Of a stretch of DNA of 64,000 bases, positions 47,599 to 59,400 are shown in pieces. The stretch is taken from contig CM034546.1 in the NCBI GenBank assembly GCA_020055645.1, positions 138,157,875 through 138,221,874 of the forward strand. The letters run 5' to 3'. Position numbers and translations under genes: made by a program. This stretch comes from Tomocerus qinae (lineage: Eukaryota > Arthropoda > Collembola > Entomobryomorpha > Tomoceridae). Below the pieces are notes generated by a model that ran no database searches, was not told where the DNA came from, and saw only the letters and a program-made list of their open reading frames with translations. Position 1 is the first letter of the stretch; the number at the start of each line of letters is the position of its first letter.

Positions 47599-48366
47599 CA
47601 GTGTTGTACTAATGACCACTTTTTTGCATTTTGACCAGGCCACTGGTCAAAATGGTCAAAATGGTCATAATGGTCAAAATGGTCAAAATGCGCGTCATCA
47701 CTTGCACATGCGTACTAGACCCGCGCCTGTTTTAAATACTTAAACTGTTATCATATGTTTTGAATAACAAATCGTACCTAACTATATAGAATATCAAATA
47801 TTTTCAATAGAAATACGATCTTTAGCATAATTCAGTCAAATAAATACTCAACTTTAAGCATATTTAGGATAATAATAATGAATATTATGACTGGATGGTT
47901 ATATCTGCACTGCATGTCCTCTTAAATTGGCTACGAAATATTAACTTATGTAACCTTCTACTACAGAAATCCTACGTCGGAGTCAGAAATAGGTATTTTA
48001 AATTTCTCTAGATACATCACAGGTACGATGTAAGAATTATGTTGCCTTACAATCGAGAATATATACTTCTGAGAATGTAATTTTTATTATTTAATGTGCC
48101 CGTCATGAATTTAATCTGAAATTTTAAATACCGAATGCTACAAAATGAAATTATTGTCATACTGGTCATAAAAAGTACTTGTAAAATGTAAACAGCAATT
48201 CGTACATCTGCGGAACTACGTAGCCTCCTTGGCTTTAATGTAGTTTCACAGTGCCCCAAATTACATTTTGACCATTTTGACCACTTTTCAATTTCATTTT
48301 GACCAGGCCATTTTGACCATTATGGCCATTATGACCACTAGTGGTTTTAACCACTGCACAACACTG
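47599..48366. mobile_element. hAT-type foldback element with AAAATGGTC-repeat arms
   Basis: The 768-bp element starts CAGTGTTGTAC and ends with the complement of CAGTGTTGTGC. It is flanked by GTTATAGG at 47591-47598 and 48367-48374, a perfect 8-bp target duplication as made by hAT transposases. Both arms contain tandem AAAATGGTC/AAAATGGCC units (about 47630-47690 and 48270-48340). The interior of about 550 bp has no transposase. It inserted in the probable 3' UTR of the split receptor gene. Confidence 0.85.
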
Positions 48367-48734
48367 GTTATAGGTCATATTATTATTATTGTGCTGATGC
48401 AAAACTTCATCAACTTTTGTATTAATTTATATTCTGTGTTTGCAAAGTTTCATATAAATTATCAAATTACAATTTTGGAACATACAAGAACATGAAGTCA
48501 AAAAATAAAACCTAGATTTAAAAAATTGAACGTAAGTTTCTTGGCCAACTTTTGTTCTTTCCTTGTAATTAGATGAAAGTGAAAATATATACATTTTGTT
48601 ATCAATGCCATTGGAAATATCAAATTGCTACTTTGTTAATTCAACTAAAATAGTTTAATTTGCGAAAAACATCGATCTTCTGCAATCCCGAAGTCTATAA
48701 ATATTTATCAAACTACATTTACATAGGTTTCGAC

Positions 48735-49480
48735 GACAAAAATGGTCTTTTTAAAGACAGTAGTCTGCAGGCTTTAAAGTGAAGCCCATGGTTATTATGA
48801 TATCAGGCAAGAAATGTCGATTGAAACTTTAATAGGTAAATACACAAGCAAAATTCTTTTCTGGTACGCCTTTTCGTGACAGGAAACAACCAACGACTAT
48901 GCAATTTGTTAAGGTACCACTTAAAATAATAATACACTAGGATGCGATATCTCTGGACTCAAACTTGCAAATTGAAGATATAGATATAAAATCGTCCGCT
49001 AAAGTCATGTTGACTGCATTTGTTTAACTACAATTTGGATTCAATTAATATCCATTTTACTTTTTTAGACCTGTTCGTTCATATATTATAATAATAAAGA
49101 CTGCAAGTTAAACATATTTTCGTCCTAGCTTTTATCATTCAGAGTGTTAACTTGAATTCCGACTTTTAGATTTAGGATGTCAATTAGGGTTGCTGCCATA
49201 GAGGTGAGGTGGAATTCAGAAAATACTTTGATGGTTATTGCAGAGAAACAAATCGACATTTTACAAAGACATTCAATTTATTTAATTTTTTGGACGTATA
49301 CTCCAGTGGCTGTTGGTCGTTGTCCTGTGGCATTTAGAAGTAGTTCCTAATTTTCATTTTTGCTGGTGCATATTTGTATCTATTTCTGCCTCTCTTAAGG
49401 ATTTTTAATTTTGACAATTGAACTATTGCCGTTGCAGTTGGCAGTTGCAATAAAATTGGGTCACATCGTTGTATGGACCA
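48735..49480 (+). pseudogene. Decayed tandem copy of the split gustatory receptor
   Basis: Bases 48735-49010 resemble the upstream region of the receptor at 36740-37080, TATA box included. Bases 49180-49480 resemble exon 1: the translation shows the counterparts WNSENTLMVIAEKQIDIL and IFWTYTPVAVGRC. The frame is interrupted by stops near 49348 and 49398 and by indels, and the first 30 or so codons are unrecognisable. No counterparts of exons 2-3 are seen before 50.6 kb. This is an old partial duplicate in the same orientation. Confidence 0.75.
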
Positions 49481-49909
49481 TTCTGCATTGGTTAAACGCA
49501 ATCTTGAGTATATCAGACATGTATCCAGAAAATTAATCTAGGGGTTGCTAAAATTTGTTTATCACATCATATTCACCACGCAAAAAATCACATAATTTAT
49601 TTGCTTAAGTGTACTGTGAGTTAAATTACCAAGGAAGGCGAGTTGATGGTCAAAAGGCTTACAACAAAGGATTTCAATTTCGGGTGCAATTATTTGTATA
49701 CGATTTGAGAGGTAAATATTCAATTAATTTAATAATACAAAAAATTATTAATATTTATAGTTTTGCCTAAAAATGTTAAGGAAAATAAGAAATTGTTAAA
49801 CGCAATTATTTGACTTTATTCAATCTTAATAATAGGGGATTAAAGGAATCAAATACTCAATAATTATCAATCTCCTGCTGCTCCTTGTTGGGATATGCTT
49901 ACCAACTTC

Positions 49910-50100
49910 CCATCTGCTTTTGCCGACTTGAGACTTTCGCACAAACCTTCTGAATAGTGTGCCCGGATTTTATGCCACGATCAAAGCTTCATCCATTTAC
50001 AGTCCATAGTTTCTATTGCCAATTCCCCAACTCAACTTAGATATATCTGTGCAAGACAGAGACATATCCACTCATATGCCAGATCCAGGCCAGTTTACAT
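49910..50100 (-). repeat. Dispersed repeat family R2, short copy
   Basis: Shares several blocks with the longer copy at 56965-57720 (for example a TCGGCTGAACC/TCGGCAAAAGC block, GAATAGTG near 49952, CAAAGCTTC near 49983, and TATCCACTCA near 50066). No coding frame is common to both, so the element type is unknown. Confidence 0.45.
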
Positions 50101-50619
50101 TCGCTACATTTCACTTCTTCAAGCATGCCTAAATAAAATGTTCCTAATAATTAATTCAATTGAAGGGTTTTATAGTCATTTATTTATTTACTTACATGGT
50201 TTTTATCAGGCCAACAAATTAATTACATTTTATAAATCTGTTCTAAGTTTTAAAACTTACGTTTTAAACTTTTAAACTTTTAAACGTAAACTTTTAAAAT
50301 GTTTACGTCATGTCTTTACAAACCACGGAGAAAAATGAAGTGTTATAGCAGCAAATGATGAAGTACATTTTTATCAGTTTAATGCCACCAGACCACGTAG
50401 AACCCGCCAGTAAACTTACAAACTTCATTAAACTGATAATTTTAGTCATCATAATACCATTTCCATTCATGCTTCTAAGATTAGCGAATTTTCAAAATTT
50501 TTAATATTTTATTATTGTCTACTTATTATTAATTTTGTTTACAATTTTATATATTTATTTTTTTATTTATTATTCTCTCTATATTATTGTCAATCTCCAA
50601 CATTCCTATTCCTACTTGC

Positions 50620-52511
50620 TCAATATGCCTTTATCTCTATTATAAATGCGAACAACTGGTGAAACATATTTTGGATAATACTTAACAAATAAGGTATTTT
50701 ATCCCAGAACAGTTCCAGATTAAATGAGATAAATAACGCAAGAAGTAAATATCCACACAAAATCAAAATCGTGTGAATTTTCATTTTCAAGTTGATAGCC
50801 ACTGGCCGACTGTCATCATACTCCATTTCTGCAATGAATTGTTTATCTGAAAGATGGTCGAAATGATCTTGTTGTTCTTTCCACATAGCTAAATACCCAT
50901 TTTCAAGCATGCGATGGTAATACGCTAGGAAATTGTGACGGTAGCAGCCAGAAAATTTATACGCTTGTGGAACTGTGTTTGAAATTTCTTTGGTCGTCAT
51001 GCAATGTCCATGAGTTGACAATTCTTTTGTTATTCTTGGCACGGAATATTGTCCATACATTTTAAATGCGAGGTGAAATATTTTCATGGAGTAGTTAGTC
51101 AGCAACTTTAAGCTCACTTTATCCCTTTGTAGAGTATTCATCTTTTGCTTTTCCAAGTCATAAATATAAACACTTGAATTCATCTTTTCCAATATTTTAT
51201 ATTTAACGAACAAGTCCGTTTTATTATCATTAAAATTTATTCTCTGGTCTTTCATCCACAGCAACTTGTAATTATTTTCGACGAGTTCCTTGAAGTCGCT
51301 GAATATTTTCTTGTCCGGGGGTGCAACGATTTCGCTAGTTATCCATGTTTGATAGAGAGTAGTGATAGCGAATCCCGTGGTTGCTACTACCAAGAACAGA
51401 CTCCTTTTCCTGTTGTACTCAACTCCTTGATTTAAAAGAACAGCTGCTAAGGAGATGAAAATCCATCCTAGTTTCTTAGCTGGGGAGGAATTTGTCAACT
51501 CGAAAATTAAAAGTAAAAATAAAAGTGGGAAAAGAGAGAAGATGAGGAGCCAGCAGGGAAGATCAAATGTATTCTGGATCAACACGGACAGAGGGACGTT
51601 GTGGAAATTCAGAGAGGGCTCGCAGTAGAAGGGAACCATCTCTTGAAAGTATTCGACGATAATTGTACGCCCCAACTATTGTAGTAGTACAAATCGTAGT
51701 GGGATTTTGCACTCAACATATAAATTTGTGCGCAAAGTTGTTTTCCCTTTAAAATTTTATAATTTTTAGCGTAAATTGCAGTGAAATTTAATCTTTTGGA
51801 CATACTGTCCACTGCTCTAAATGCAGATGGAGGTAATGATTTGCTACCTTTTTTCAGAAGAGAATAGACAGACTCTTTGTATCGCCATGGAATAGCGTAG
51901 TCAACCCGAATTTCTTTAGAAATCGCTCCAATTGGCATTCCATTCAGATGCCCATTCAAAGAGTGCCAAACTCTTTCCCAATTTTCATCCTCAATTTCTG
52001 TATCTGCAACGAATCTCTCTTTAGAGAGATCTCCGGTCATCACTGAATGATGAGTCGCATTGTCAATGGCTAATGCAAAAAACATACATGTCGTCTCCGC
52101 CTTCAGATGTAATTGCCAATCTTGACGTTTGAATTTCATTTTCCTTTCGTAGACCATTATGAATGTAGAAGATTGGCTGTTCAACACCTTTCCAAAGAAG
52201 ACAGATAGAGAAAAGAAGAGGATGCTTGGCTCCATAAGAATGTTGACATCACACTTATTATTGAACAAGTCTCGAAAGTTCCTTTCTATCTCGCCGAATA
52301 GAATTTTGCTGGCGTAATATTCAACCACTGTCCATGGTTGTCCATTTTGATTGGACAACAAAAACTTCGTTTCCCACACAGAATTAGGAAATGTTACCAA
52401 ATTGAAATCGCAATTTCTGTACATTGACAAATTTCGGATACCATTGCTACTGTTAAGAACAGACAAACCCAAAACTAAAGAAAATAAATTATAGCATATT
52501 TTGAAATTCAT
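50620..52511 (-). CDS. Divergent ionotropic receptor (one frame break)
   Basis: A single-exon gene of about 630 residues. The first frame starts at 52511 with a signal peptide (about 20 residues) and runs as an extracellular domain to about 51670. The second frame continues from there to 50620. The change of frame falls exactly in the CCCC run at 51670-51673, with no lost sequence. The second part has the ionotropic-receptor membrane plan: TM1 (LPCWLLIFSLFPLLFLLLIF), a pore-like segment (GWIFISLAAVLLNQGV), TM2 (SLFLVVATTGFAITTLYQTW, with the usual T-x-L-Y-Q), a ligand-lobe region and TM3 near the C-terminus (ILILCGYLLLALFISF). Such receptors are ligand-gated channels in chemosensory neurons, derived from ionotropic glutamate receptors. 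Intronless structure is common for divergent members. The frame break may be an assembly error, since the rest is undamaged. Confidence 0.8.
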
Positions 52512-52596
52512 TTTAGCGTCAGCTCCTACTTATAAGTGACTGGAACAAAGCACAAATCAGCCAGCCGTTCCCACGACTCAATATTTCTGATGGGCT

Positions 52597-52930
52597 TCAC
52601 TGCAGTTGTCCTGTGCACCGTTTAGAACAACATTTCTTAAGGACACCGTGAAGTACAAAAGAGTTCTTTTGCACAGGCAAACGATGGTATCTTCTTCGTT
52701 TTAAATAGATAAACGAGGGTGTGTTATTCATAGCCAGAAAACGTTTCGATGCAATGAAAAAAGCAATGAAAAAAACTGCCAAAACTAAGGATGGTCGCAT
52801 ATAAATTACCAAAACAAGTATAGGAAGGAGTCTTTTAGTCTACCTGAACTGGGAAATTACAACACTCCGGGAAATTATATGTTTTTTCGCACGATGTTGG
52901 TCTAGCTGGAAATGCATGAAAAAGGAACTC
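52597..52930 (-). other. Possible small cysteine-rich secreted peptide gene
   Basis: Just upstream of the ionotropic receptor and on the same strand, 52930-52844 is an exon-like segment (TGTAG acceptor, CAG/GTAGAC donor) encoding C-x8-CC. A downstream open stretch from 52797 starts with a hydrophobic leader-like segment and ends with KKCCSKRC before a TGA at 52597-52599. The CC-x3-C pattern occurs in insulin-family A chains and in many small disulfide-rich peptides, but no B chain or full framework is visible. The order of leader and cysteine exon is also odd. I cannot assign a family, and it may be chance. Confidence 0.2.
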
Positions 52931-53380
52931 CTACAAATATTATTAATGAAACATTTTCATATTAGTTAAGCAATATCGTATATTAATTACTCATCTTAAG
53001 TATTTAGTTCGATTAAAGTTGATTATTAATCTCTATATATAATCGCAGACTTGATAAATTTACCTGTCTATATATCCCTATATAATAAAATTATTTATTC
53101 CTATGTCGCAGGTATCTATGTATCTATCTATGCCATGGACAATGCGGCATTTTGTTGCAATGCACATGCGCGTGTACAATACATGTTTCATAAAACAAGG
53201 AAGTCCAATATGGGTTAACATTAGCTTATTTCGAAATTAGACAATGATAATCTGCATAATCATTTTGAAATTCAGCAATGGTGCTATGGGTGCATATATT
53301 ATTATAACATCAAAGCAAAAATAGAAATTTACATAAGATGATTATTTTGTGATGGAAATAATTGGCGAAAGGGAACATTT

Positions 53381-53968
53381 CGTAATGATCGTAATGTGCG
53401 TATTAATTAGCATTTCAAAACTTCTAATCCAAATTGGTTCTGCTATATCTACAAACTTATTCAACATTTTTTAGTAGAGCTGGGTTTACTTTTTACTACC
53501 CGCTTGATTCCTTTGTTCCAGTTGGGACATCTTTTTGTAGAATTAAATAACAGTACTGGGAGCCTTTAAAAATATTTATTCGTAAGTTGTACTCATGGAA
53601 TTTGTACGTTTTTCCAAAATCCCAAGGGGAATTTTATTTTTTCTGATTTTAAAAGGGAGCTTTATGCTAACTTTGTGGGAGGTTTTTCGAAAATAGAGTC
53701 TTTCATTGTTCCCTTTATTTGATGCTACGATCTACAGTTATTATTTCGGTGTAGGGAATTCCTTTTGATCAGGAAGTTGATCAGATCAGGAAGCTGCTAA
53801 TTTTTCCAACCACTGTAGAAAATAAAAGTATATTACTTTAAATATACTTTGTATTTACAAAGTTAACTAACCTAATGGGATGTTTTTGAAATTGTTTTTA
53901 TTACTGTGATGGGTGGCCTGCTGAAATACTCTTGAGTGCTAGATTTGTCCCTTAGCTGGGTTCACTAG
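53381..53968 (+). repeat. Dispersed repeat, copy B
   Basis: Starts CGTAATGATCGTAATGTGCG and ends CTGGGTTCACTAG. It is closely similar over its whole length to 55689-56262, and its ends match copy A at 5319-5633 (reverse). No coding capacity. A start of TC and an end of CTAG would fit a non-autonomous Helitron, but the flanks do not give a clear A/T insertion site. Confidence 0.65.
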
Positions 53969-54016
53969 TATATATATATTATATATATGTATGTACGTGT
54001 GGTAGGGAGAACCTAG

Positions 54017-54137
54017 GGAACCTGCATATATTACGTAAAGCAAAACCCCCTCCCACATGTGTAACGCAAATGCTGACTGCAACACTTTTGGGTATCCCCT
54101 CCTCCCATCAACTGCACACGGAATATATGCAGGCTCC
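54017..54137 (+). mobile_element. Small MITE, copy 2
   Basis: 121 bp with inverted ends GGAACCTGCATATATTACG and CGGAATATATGCAGGCTCC. It is the same element as 5788-5913. Both copies lie next to copies of the CGTAATGATCG repeat, so they may belong to one composite repeat. Confidence 0.7.
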
Positions 54138-54834
54138 TTAAAAGCAAAAAAAGTAAAATGCGCAAGCCCAATTTCTCTAAACCAATGAAATAATTTCATA
54201 TGATTGTTATAACATCTAATAGTTTGAATGGTGACTGAGGATCGAATGGAAATGATTATAGCGAAAGGGAACATCTATATAATAATAGCAATTCATTTCC
54301 CCTTTAACATCAATCCACGACTTTCAAATTTTTACTGGATGGGCACATCATAGTCAGAACCCCAAACCTCGAGTTTCAAAAAGATATCTTTCATAGAAAT
54401 GGTTTTACGATTTTTTGAATTTCGAATTTTAACATTGAAGGAGTGGGAGAAAACGCTCCGATCTGTCACGTTTTGTTCAAATACTCCTCCTACAGTTTTC
54501 ATCCGATCTTTACCAAACTTTTTCCTGACTTACTCGACTTAATAATGAAGACGGTAGCCACTCCAGTTTTTTATTTTTTAGTAGAAAATGTTTTGCCAAT
54601 GAATTTCAAAAATTTGACAAAGTCCTACTCTTTAAGCAGGCAGACCTCCGCTATGTAAAGGGATTAGTCCCTTTCACCTCGAACGGGGCGACCGCAACGG
54701 AGTCAAACTATTAATAGCAAGGCGATGTTTATTTAGTTTGTATCATTTGGTTGTGGATTGAACAGGTTGACTTGACTTGACATAGAATTGGTTAGTTAAT
54801 GCAACGGGGTAAGAAAATAGATAGAAATAACGAG

Positions 54835-55378
54835 GACGATTAAAATAGTGGTAGCTAATTAAAATAACAGAGCTACTTAAAATGATGAGGTGAAAATGAC
54901 TGAATATTTAAGATGACGGGAATATTTATTATAAAGAGATTATTTAAAATGGCAGGAATGTTAAAATTAAGAGGTTATTTAAAATGACGAGATTTTTTAA
55001 AATGACATTTATAGATTTAAAACAACGAGGTTATTCAAAATGAAGGGGTGATTCTAAACGACGGGGTTATTTAAAATGATGTCTTTTTAAAATGTGGGGT
55101 CATTTAAAATGATGTCTATTTAAAATGACGGGGTCATTTACCAGGGCCGCAGCCAGAAAACAATTTGGGTGGGGGTCGACAAATTATCAGTGAAAATATG
55201 AAAATTTTTTGGGTTTTAAGGCAAAAATTCCTTCCTTTTCTTCGATTTCTAGGGGGCGGGCCTCTTGCCCCCTGGCTGCGGCAGTCATTTACAATGACAT
55301 CTATTTACAAAGACGTCTATTTACAACTACGTCAATTTAAAATGACGGGATCATTTAAAATGATGGGGTTATTTAAAA
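54835..55378 (+). repeat. Degenerate minisatellite, TTTAAAATGACGGGGTCA unit
   Basis: About 25-30 units of 16-18 bp around TTTAAAATGACGGGGTCA run from about 54835 to 55378, most regular at 55000-55140 and 55330-55378. A MITE (55142-55284) interrupts the array. A related unit forms the arms of the foldback element at 58262-59400, so this may be one arm or an expansion of such an element. Confidence 0.75.
55142..55284. mobile_element. MITE inserted in the minisatellite
   Basis: 143 bp, beginning CAGGGCCGCAGCCAG and ending CTGGCTGCGGCAG, with TCATTTAC at 55134-55141 and 55285-55292. The 8-bp flank fits a hAT target duplication, but the host repeat itself contains TCATTTA, so the duplication is weaker evidence here. 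G-rich left and C-rich right subterminal runs resemble the element at 45624-45811. Confidence 0.65.
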
Positions 55379-55688
55379 TTATATATTATATCCATATGAT
55401 ATTAATGATGATATAATGAAAATCAGGCGCTGATGAATGGACTTCAAACATTTACTTTTTTTATTTAAATGATGTTGAATTTGGTTCACTATTATTATGT
55501 TGATTCGATAAGTATTGTATTTTGTTCCCCGTCCATAGAATGTTGTGTAGCAATACAGCAAGCAATTTTTTAAACATTTTAATCTGTTAATTTTCATACT
55601 TTTTAATGCATAATGCATACTCATGATCTACCGTCCCCATTAAGGGGTTACCCATTTTCCGTTCGGAGAACGGGCCTATTACTAGTTT

Positions 55689-56262
55689 CGTAATGATCGT
55701 AATGTGCGTATTAAATAACATTTCAAAACTTCTAACCCAAATTGGTTCTGCTATAATATCGAAAAACTTATTCAACATTTTTTAATAGAGCTAGGTTTAC
55801 TTTTTACTTCCCTCTTAATTCCTTTGTGCCAGTTGGGATATCTTTTTGTAGAATTAAATAACAGCACTGGGTAATTAACTATTCTTTAAAAATATTTATT
55901 CGTAAGTTGTACTCATGGGATTTGAACGTTTTTCCAAAATCCTAGAGGGAATCTTATTTTTTCGATTTTAAAAGTTTTGGTAACTTTGTGGGAGTTTTTT
56001 CGGAAATAGTCTTTCATTGTTCCCTGTATTTGATGCTACGATCTACAGTTATTATTTTGGTTTAGGAAATTCCTTTTTATCAGGAAGTTGGGACTGCAGC
56101 TAATAAAAGGGAAAATAAAGGTGTATTAATTTAAATGTACTTTGTATTTACAAAGCTAACAACCTAATGGGATGTTTTCGAAATTGTTTTTATTACTGTG
56201 ATGGGTGGCCTGCTGAATTTCTCTTGAGTGCTAGATTTGCCCCCTTAGCTGGGTTCACTAGT
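55689..56262 (+). repeat. Dispersed repeat, copy C
   Basis: Near full-length match to 53381-53968. ACTAGT borders it on both sides (55681-55686 and 56257-56262), which could be a 6-bp duplication or part of the ends. Confidence 0.65.
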
Positions 56263-56964
56263 ACCAAATAAAAGCTAAAACCACCGTGACAGTTTTTGAT
56301 CCCACCATAGATACAACTTTCACGGTGCGAACTAAATAGTATGATATGAGAAAGGACTAAACAGAATAACACGCAATAAATTGTCTCGATAGGACAGGTG
56401 TGCTGAAATGTTCATAATAATGGAATATAATATGTATTTGTAGATAAACATTAGTTGTATATTCTACCATGTTGAGTAGCCAATATGTGAAATGTTGTGT
56501 ATATGTCAGTGTAAGCATTACATTTAACACGAGACGAGCATAGAAATTGCTGGCATTGAGTTTATCGATCAAAATGTTTCCAGTCAGAAATGACGTTGGA
56601 CAGTCAGTGGAACAGACCAAGTGTCAGTTGTCAGATCACCGCAAGTCTAAGACTACTAAGTTGGAATATTGATCGAAACAGTTGGGCTAATAAATAGATT
56701 TTGGGAATTCAGACGACTATTTCACTAGGAACTTTCCTTATTTGGCTAAAGCTAGCTGTAGGCTTATTACACATTTTCAGTCTAGTTCTTTTTAGTCTCT
56801 TAAAAATCCCTCAAATGACAGATCAAACGAAAAAGAGCAGAAAACTTTTATGTTTTCCAAATGCGATGACTTGAATTTAATTCTTGAAGAAAAGTAAAAT
56901 ACTTATTTAATTAATGATGTTCAATCAGATTGTTTTAGCGTACGCCTGTCTATATATATATACA

Positions 56965-57720
56965 CGCTTACCAAGTTCGGATTTGGTTCAGCCGACTTTA
57001 GACTGTCTGTCGGACGTATCTTCCGAATAGTGAACCTGGCTTTTGTAACAACTCCAAAGCTTCGTTTCCCCTTCCAAGTCAGGTTCTATGTATTTCCAAT
57101 AACAGCTCAGCCCAGCTATCCGTATAGGTAAGTATATTAAGTGTAAGAGGTAAATGGGCACTCGTAATGTAGAGTCCCAGATTCCTCTCCATTCCCGACT
57201 TGCCTGAGCAGCTTCAGCATGCTCACCGGTTTCGGGCACGGTCAAGTGGGTTAATCCCGGAGTGTAGAGAATAGTCTGGGCACTCCAGTGCCAGACTAAT
57301 ACCCGGGTTGTGCTCTATGTATGTATGCGTGTATGAATGAGATGAGTGAAAGAGAGCACAGTTGATTTAGGAGTGAATGTTTATTTGACCAGGACTTTGT
57401 CTCCTGGTCAGATTCGGAATGAATGTGATTCCTGGATGCATGGTGTAATACATCTTTGTGTGTTTGTGTTGTATGGGTGGAAATAGGTAAGTACACAGGT
57501 AAGATATAGGTTAAGGTGTATATAGGTATTAGTAATAGATATTAGGGTTAGATAGCAGGGAGATGAGGATGGCGACATGCAGATCACCTCAGATAAGGAA
57601 AGGTGATAAGCTGCAGAGACATGGGCATGCATGGCTCCTGCATAAGTAGGTAGGGTAGACTTCAAATTCAAGTATATCCACTCACTCCAGATTCAGGCCT
57701 GGCTATTCGGTGCAAGTGAA
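56965..57720 (-). repeat. Dispersed repeat family R2, long copy
   Basis: Contains at both ends the blocks shared with 49910-50100, with an extra 500 bp between them. An inverted motif, TAGTCTGGGCACTCC and AGTGCCAGACTA, lies at about 57270-57298. The minus-strand open frames here (56988-57245, 57296-57671) have no recognised domain and are probably repeat sequence. Confidence 0.4.
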
Positions 57721-58261
57721 TGAAATTCCTGATCTCATCCTCATCTAGTACGTAATTGAATTGACATCTGACTCTGACAGACGTAATTTGTTCATATTAA
57801 ATAAATAAAGTATGCTCAACTAGCAGAGATATCCTCCCATCGCATTCAGAAGCCTATTGGCACTTTCAAAGGGTATAGAATCCTAAAGTTCATTTTAAAA
57901 ATTCAAAAGGAACTCCAAAGATTAATAATTCAATGCTTTGTTCTAATTTCCACTTTCATGTAACTGTAAAATAACATTTAATTTAACATTGCTTTGCATT
58001 TAATTTTCGTAAAATTACAAATAGGTTGAGTTATTGAGTTAACGGTTTACATATTTACAAATATATGTTTTAGTTGTTTGTATTACGTACTCAATCAAGA
58101 TAATAACAGTTCATCAATACATTTCAAAGTTCTTCGGTCAATAACAAAGATTTTCTCTAAAATACTTTAATTCGTATTTCTCTAAGATTTTTTCCGGCTA
58201 TGGAGAAGAAACAAACTCCGTACTTGTAGCCAGTCTGCAAATGGCTGCCAATTAACCCGTC

Positions 58262-59400
58262 TTTATTTTAATGTAATTTGTCAGTAAAAAGTAGACGTCA
58301 TTATTTTTAAAATGTTGTCATTATCTTTAAATGAAATTGTCTTTAAAAATTAAAGCAAAATGGCAGTAAATAAATGAAAGTTGGTAGTAAAATAAGGTAC
58401 AATATTTAAGGCTACTGACAGAAAATAATGACAGTTTCCATGACTGAGAGTAAATACATAAGAGACCACGCAGGCTGGGAACAAAATGTCACAGCCAAAG
58501 TTCAGATTCTAATCTACTTAGTGTTATGAAGAAACCAATTTCAGGATTTTTTTGAAAACCCGCCGTTTTTAAGTTTTTACGACTTATGTTGTTCATCTAT
58601 GATTCATTTTCGATTTTCATGAAACCGACGCCATTCTTCCCGCAAACGATTTCCTCACATGGCCCCCTTTTTAGTTTTTCAAAATTTTATTAGAATTATT
58701 ATTAAATGCGATGAAAACGCTAATCCTGACCAAAAACTCAATAGTGGTTTTCATTCATTCATTTCAATGGTTTAATTTTTGATATATACACCCTCATTAT
58801 TGCTTTTGTATTATTGGAAAATATTAAAATGTATTCTTTTCATGATTTACTTTGTGGTTTAAAAATTAAAATTTTAAAGTTTTGTGCACAATGTGGCCTA
58901 AAAATTAAAATTGGGGTATCCATAGGCCCTAACAGGCCAACCTCTCCAAATCGATTTTTGAAAAAAAATTTTCCCTACTCCGGCCATCAGTTATATTTTC
59001 TTTAAAAAGTCCTACAGCCTTAAGGTCTCATTTTAGGTCTTTGGTATAGGTGAAATTTTAAGGGATACAAGACCTCTACTCCTGTTGCTTATTGCATATT
59101 CTCCATCCTCCTTTTCGAACTTTTGTGCATATTATCATTGTGCATTTAATTTTCAGACCACAATGTACACAAAACTTCGAAATTTTAATTTTCAGACCAA
59201 GCCTTGGTAATATAGTATACCGACAAATTACATTTGACGAAAACTGAAAAGTTTGATTGTTTTACTGAAAAATTACATTAATCATTTACTGACTGAATAT
59301 TAAATTTAAAGACATGTTCTATTATTTCAAAGACAAAGTTATTAAAGAAAATTTACATTATTTTAATGACAAATTCCATTAAAATAATCCCAATTTTTTA
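58262..59400. mobile_element. Foldback element with AAAATGTCATT-type arms
   Basis: The left arm (58262-58440) and right arm (59205-59400) are inverted relative to each other, shown by TATTTTAATGTAATTTGTCA on the left and the complement of TATTTTAATGGAATTTGTCA on the right. Both arms are strings of related short units. Inside, a second inverted pair (about 58855-58900 and 59145-59195) surrounds the centre. No transposase is seen. Confidence 0.6.

Noticed and set aside
54835-55378. Regular spaced repeats suggestive of a CRISPR-like array
   Set aside because: Units are contiguous and degenerate, without unique spacers, in an arthropod genome. It is a minisatellite.
56988-57671. Minus-strand open frames that might be a gene
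   Set aside because: The region shares blocks with 49910-50100, where no frame is conserved, so it is treated as repeat DNA.
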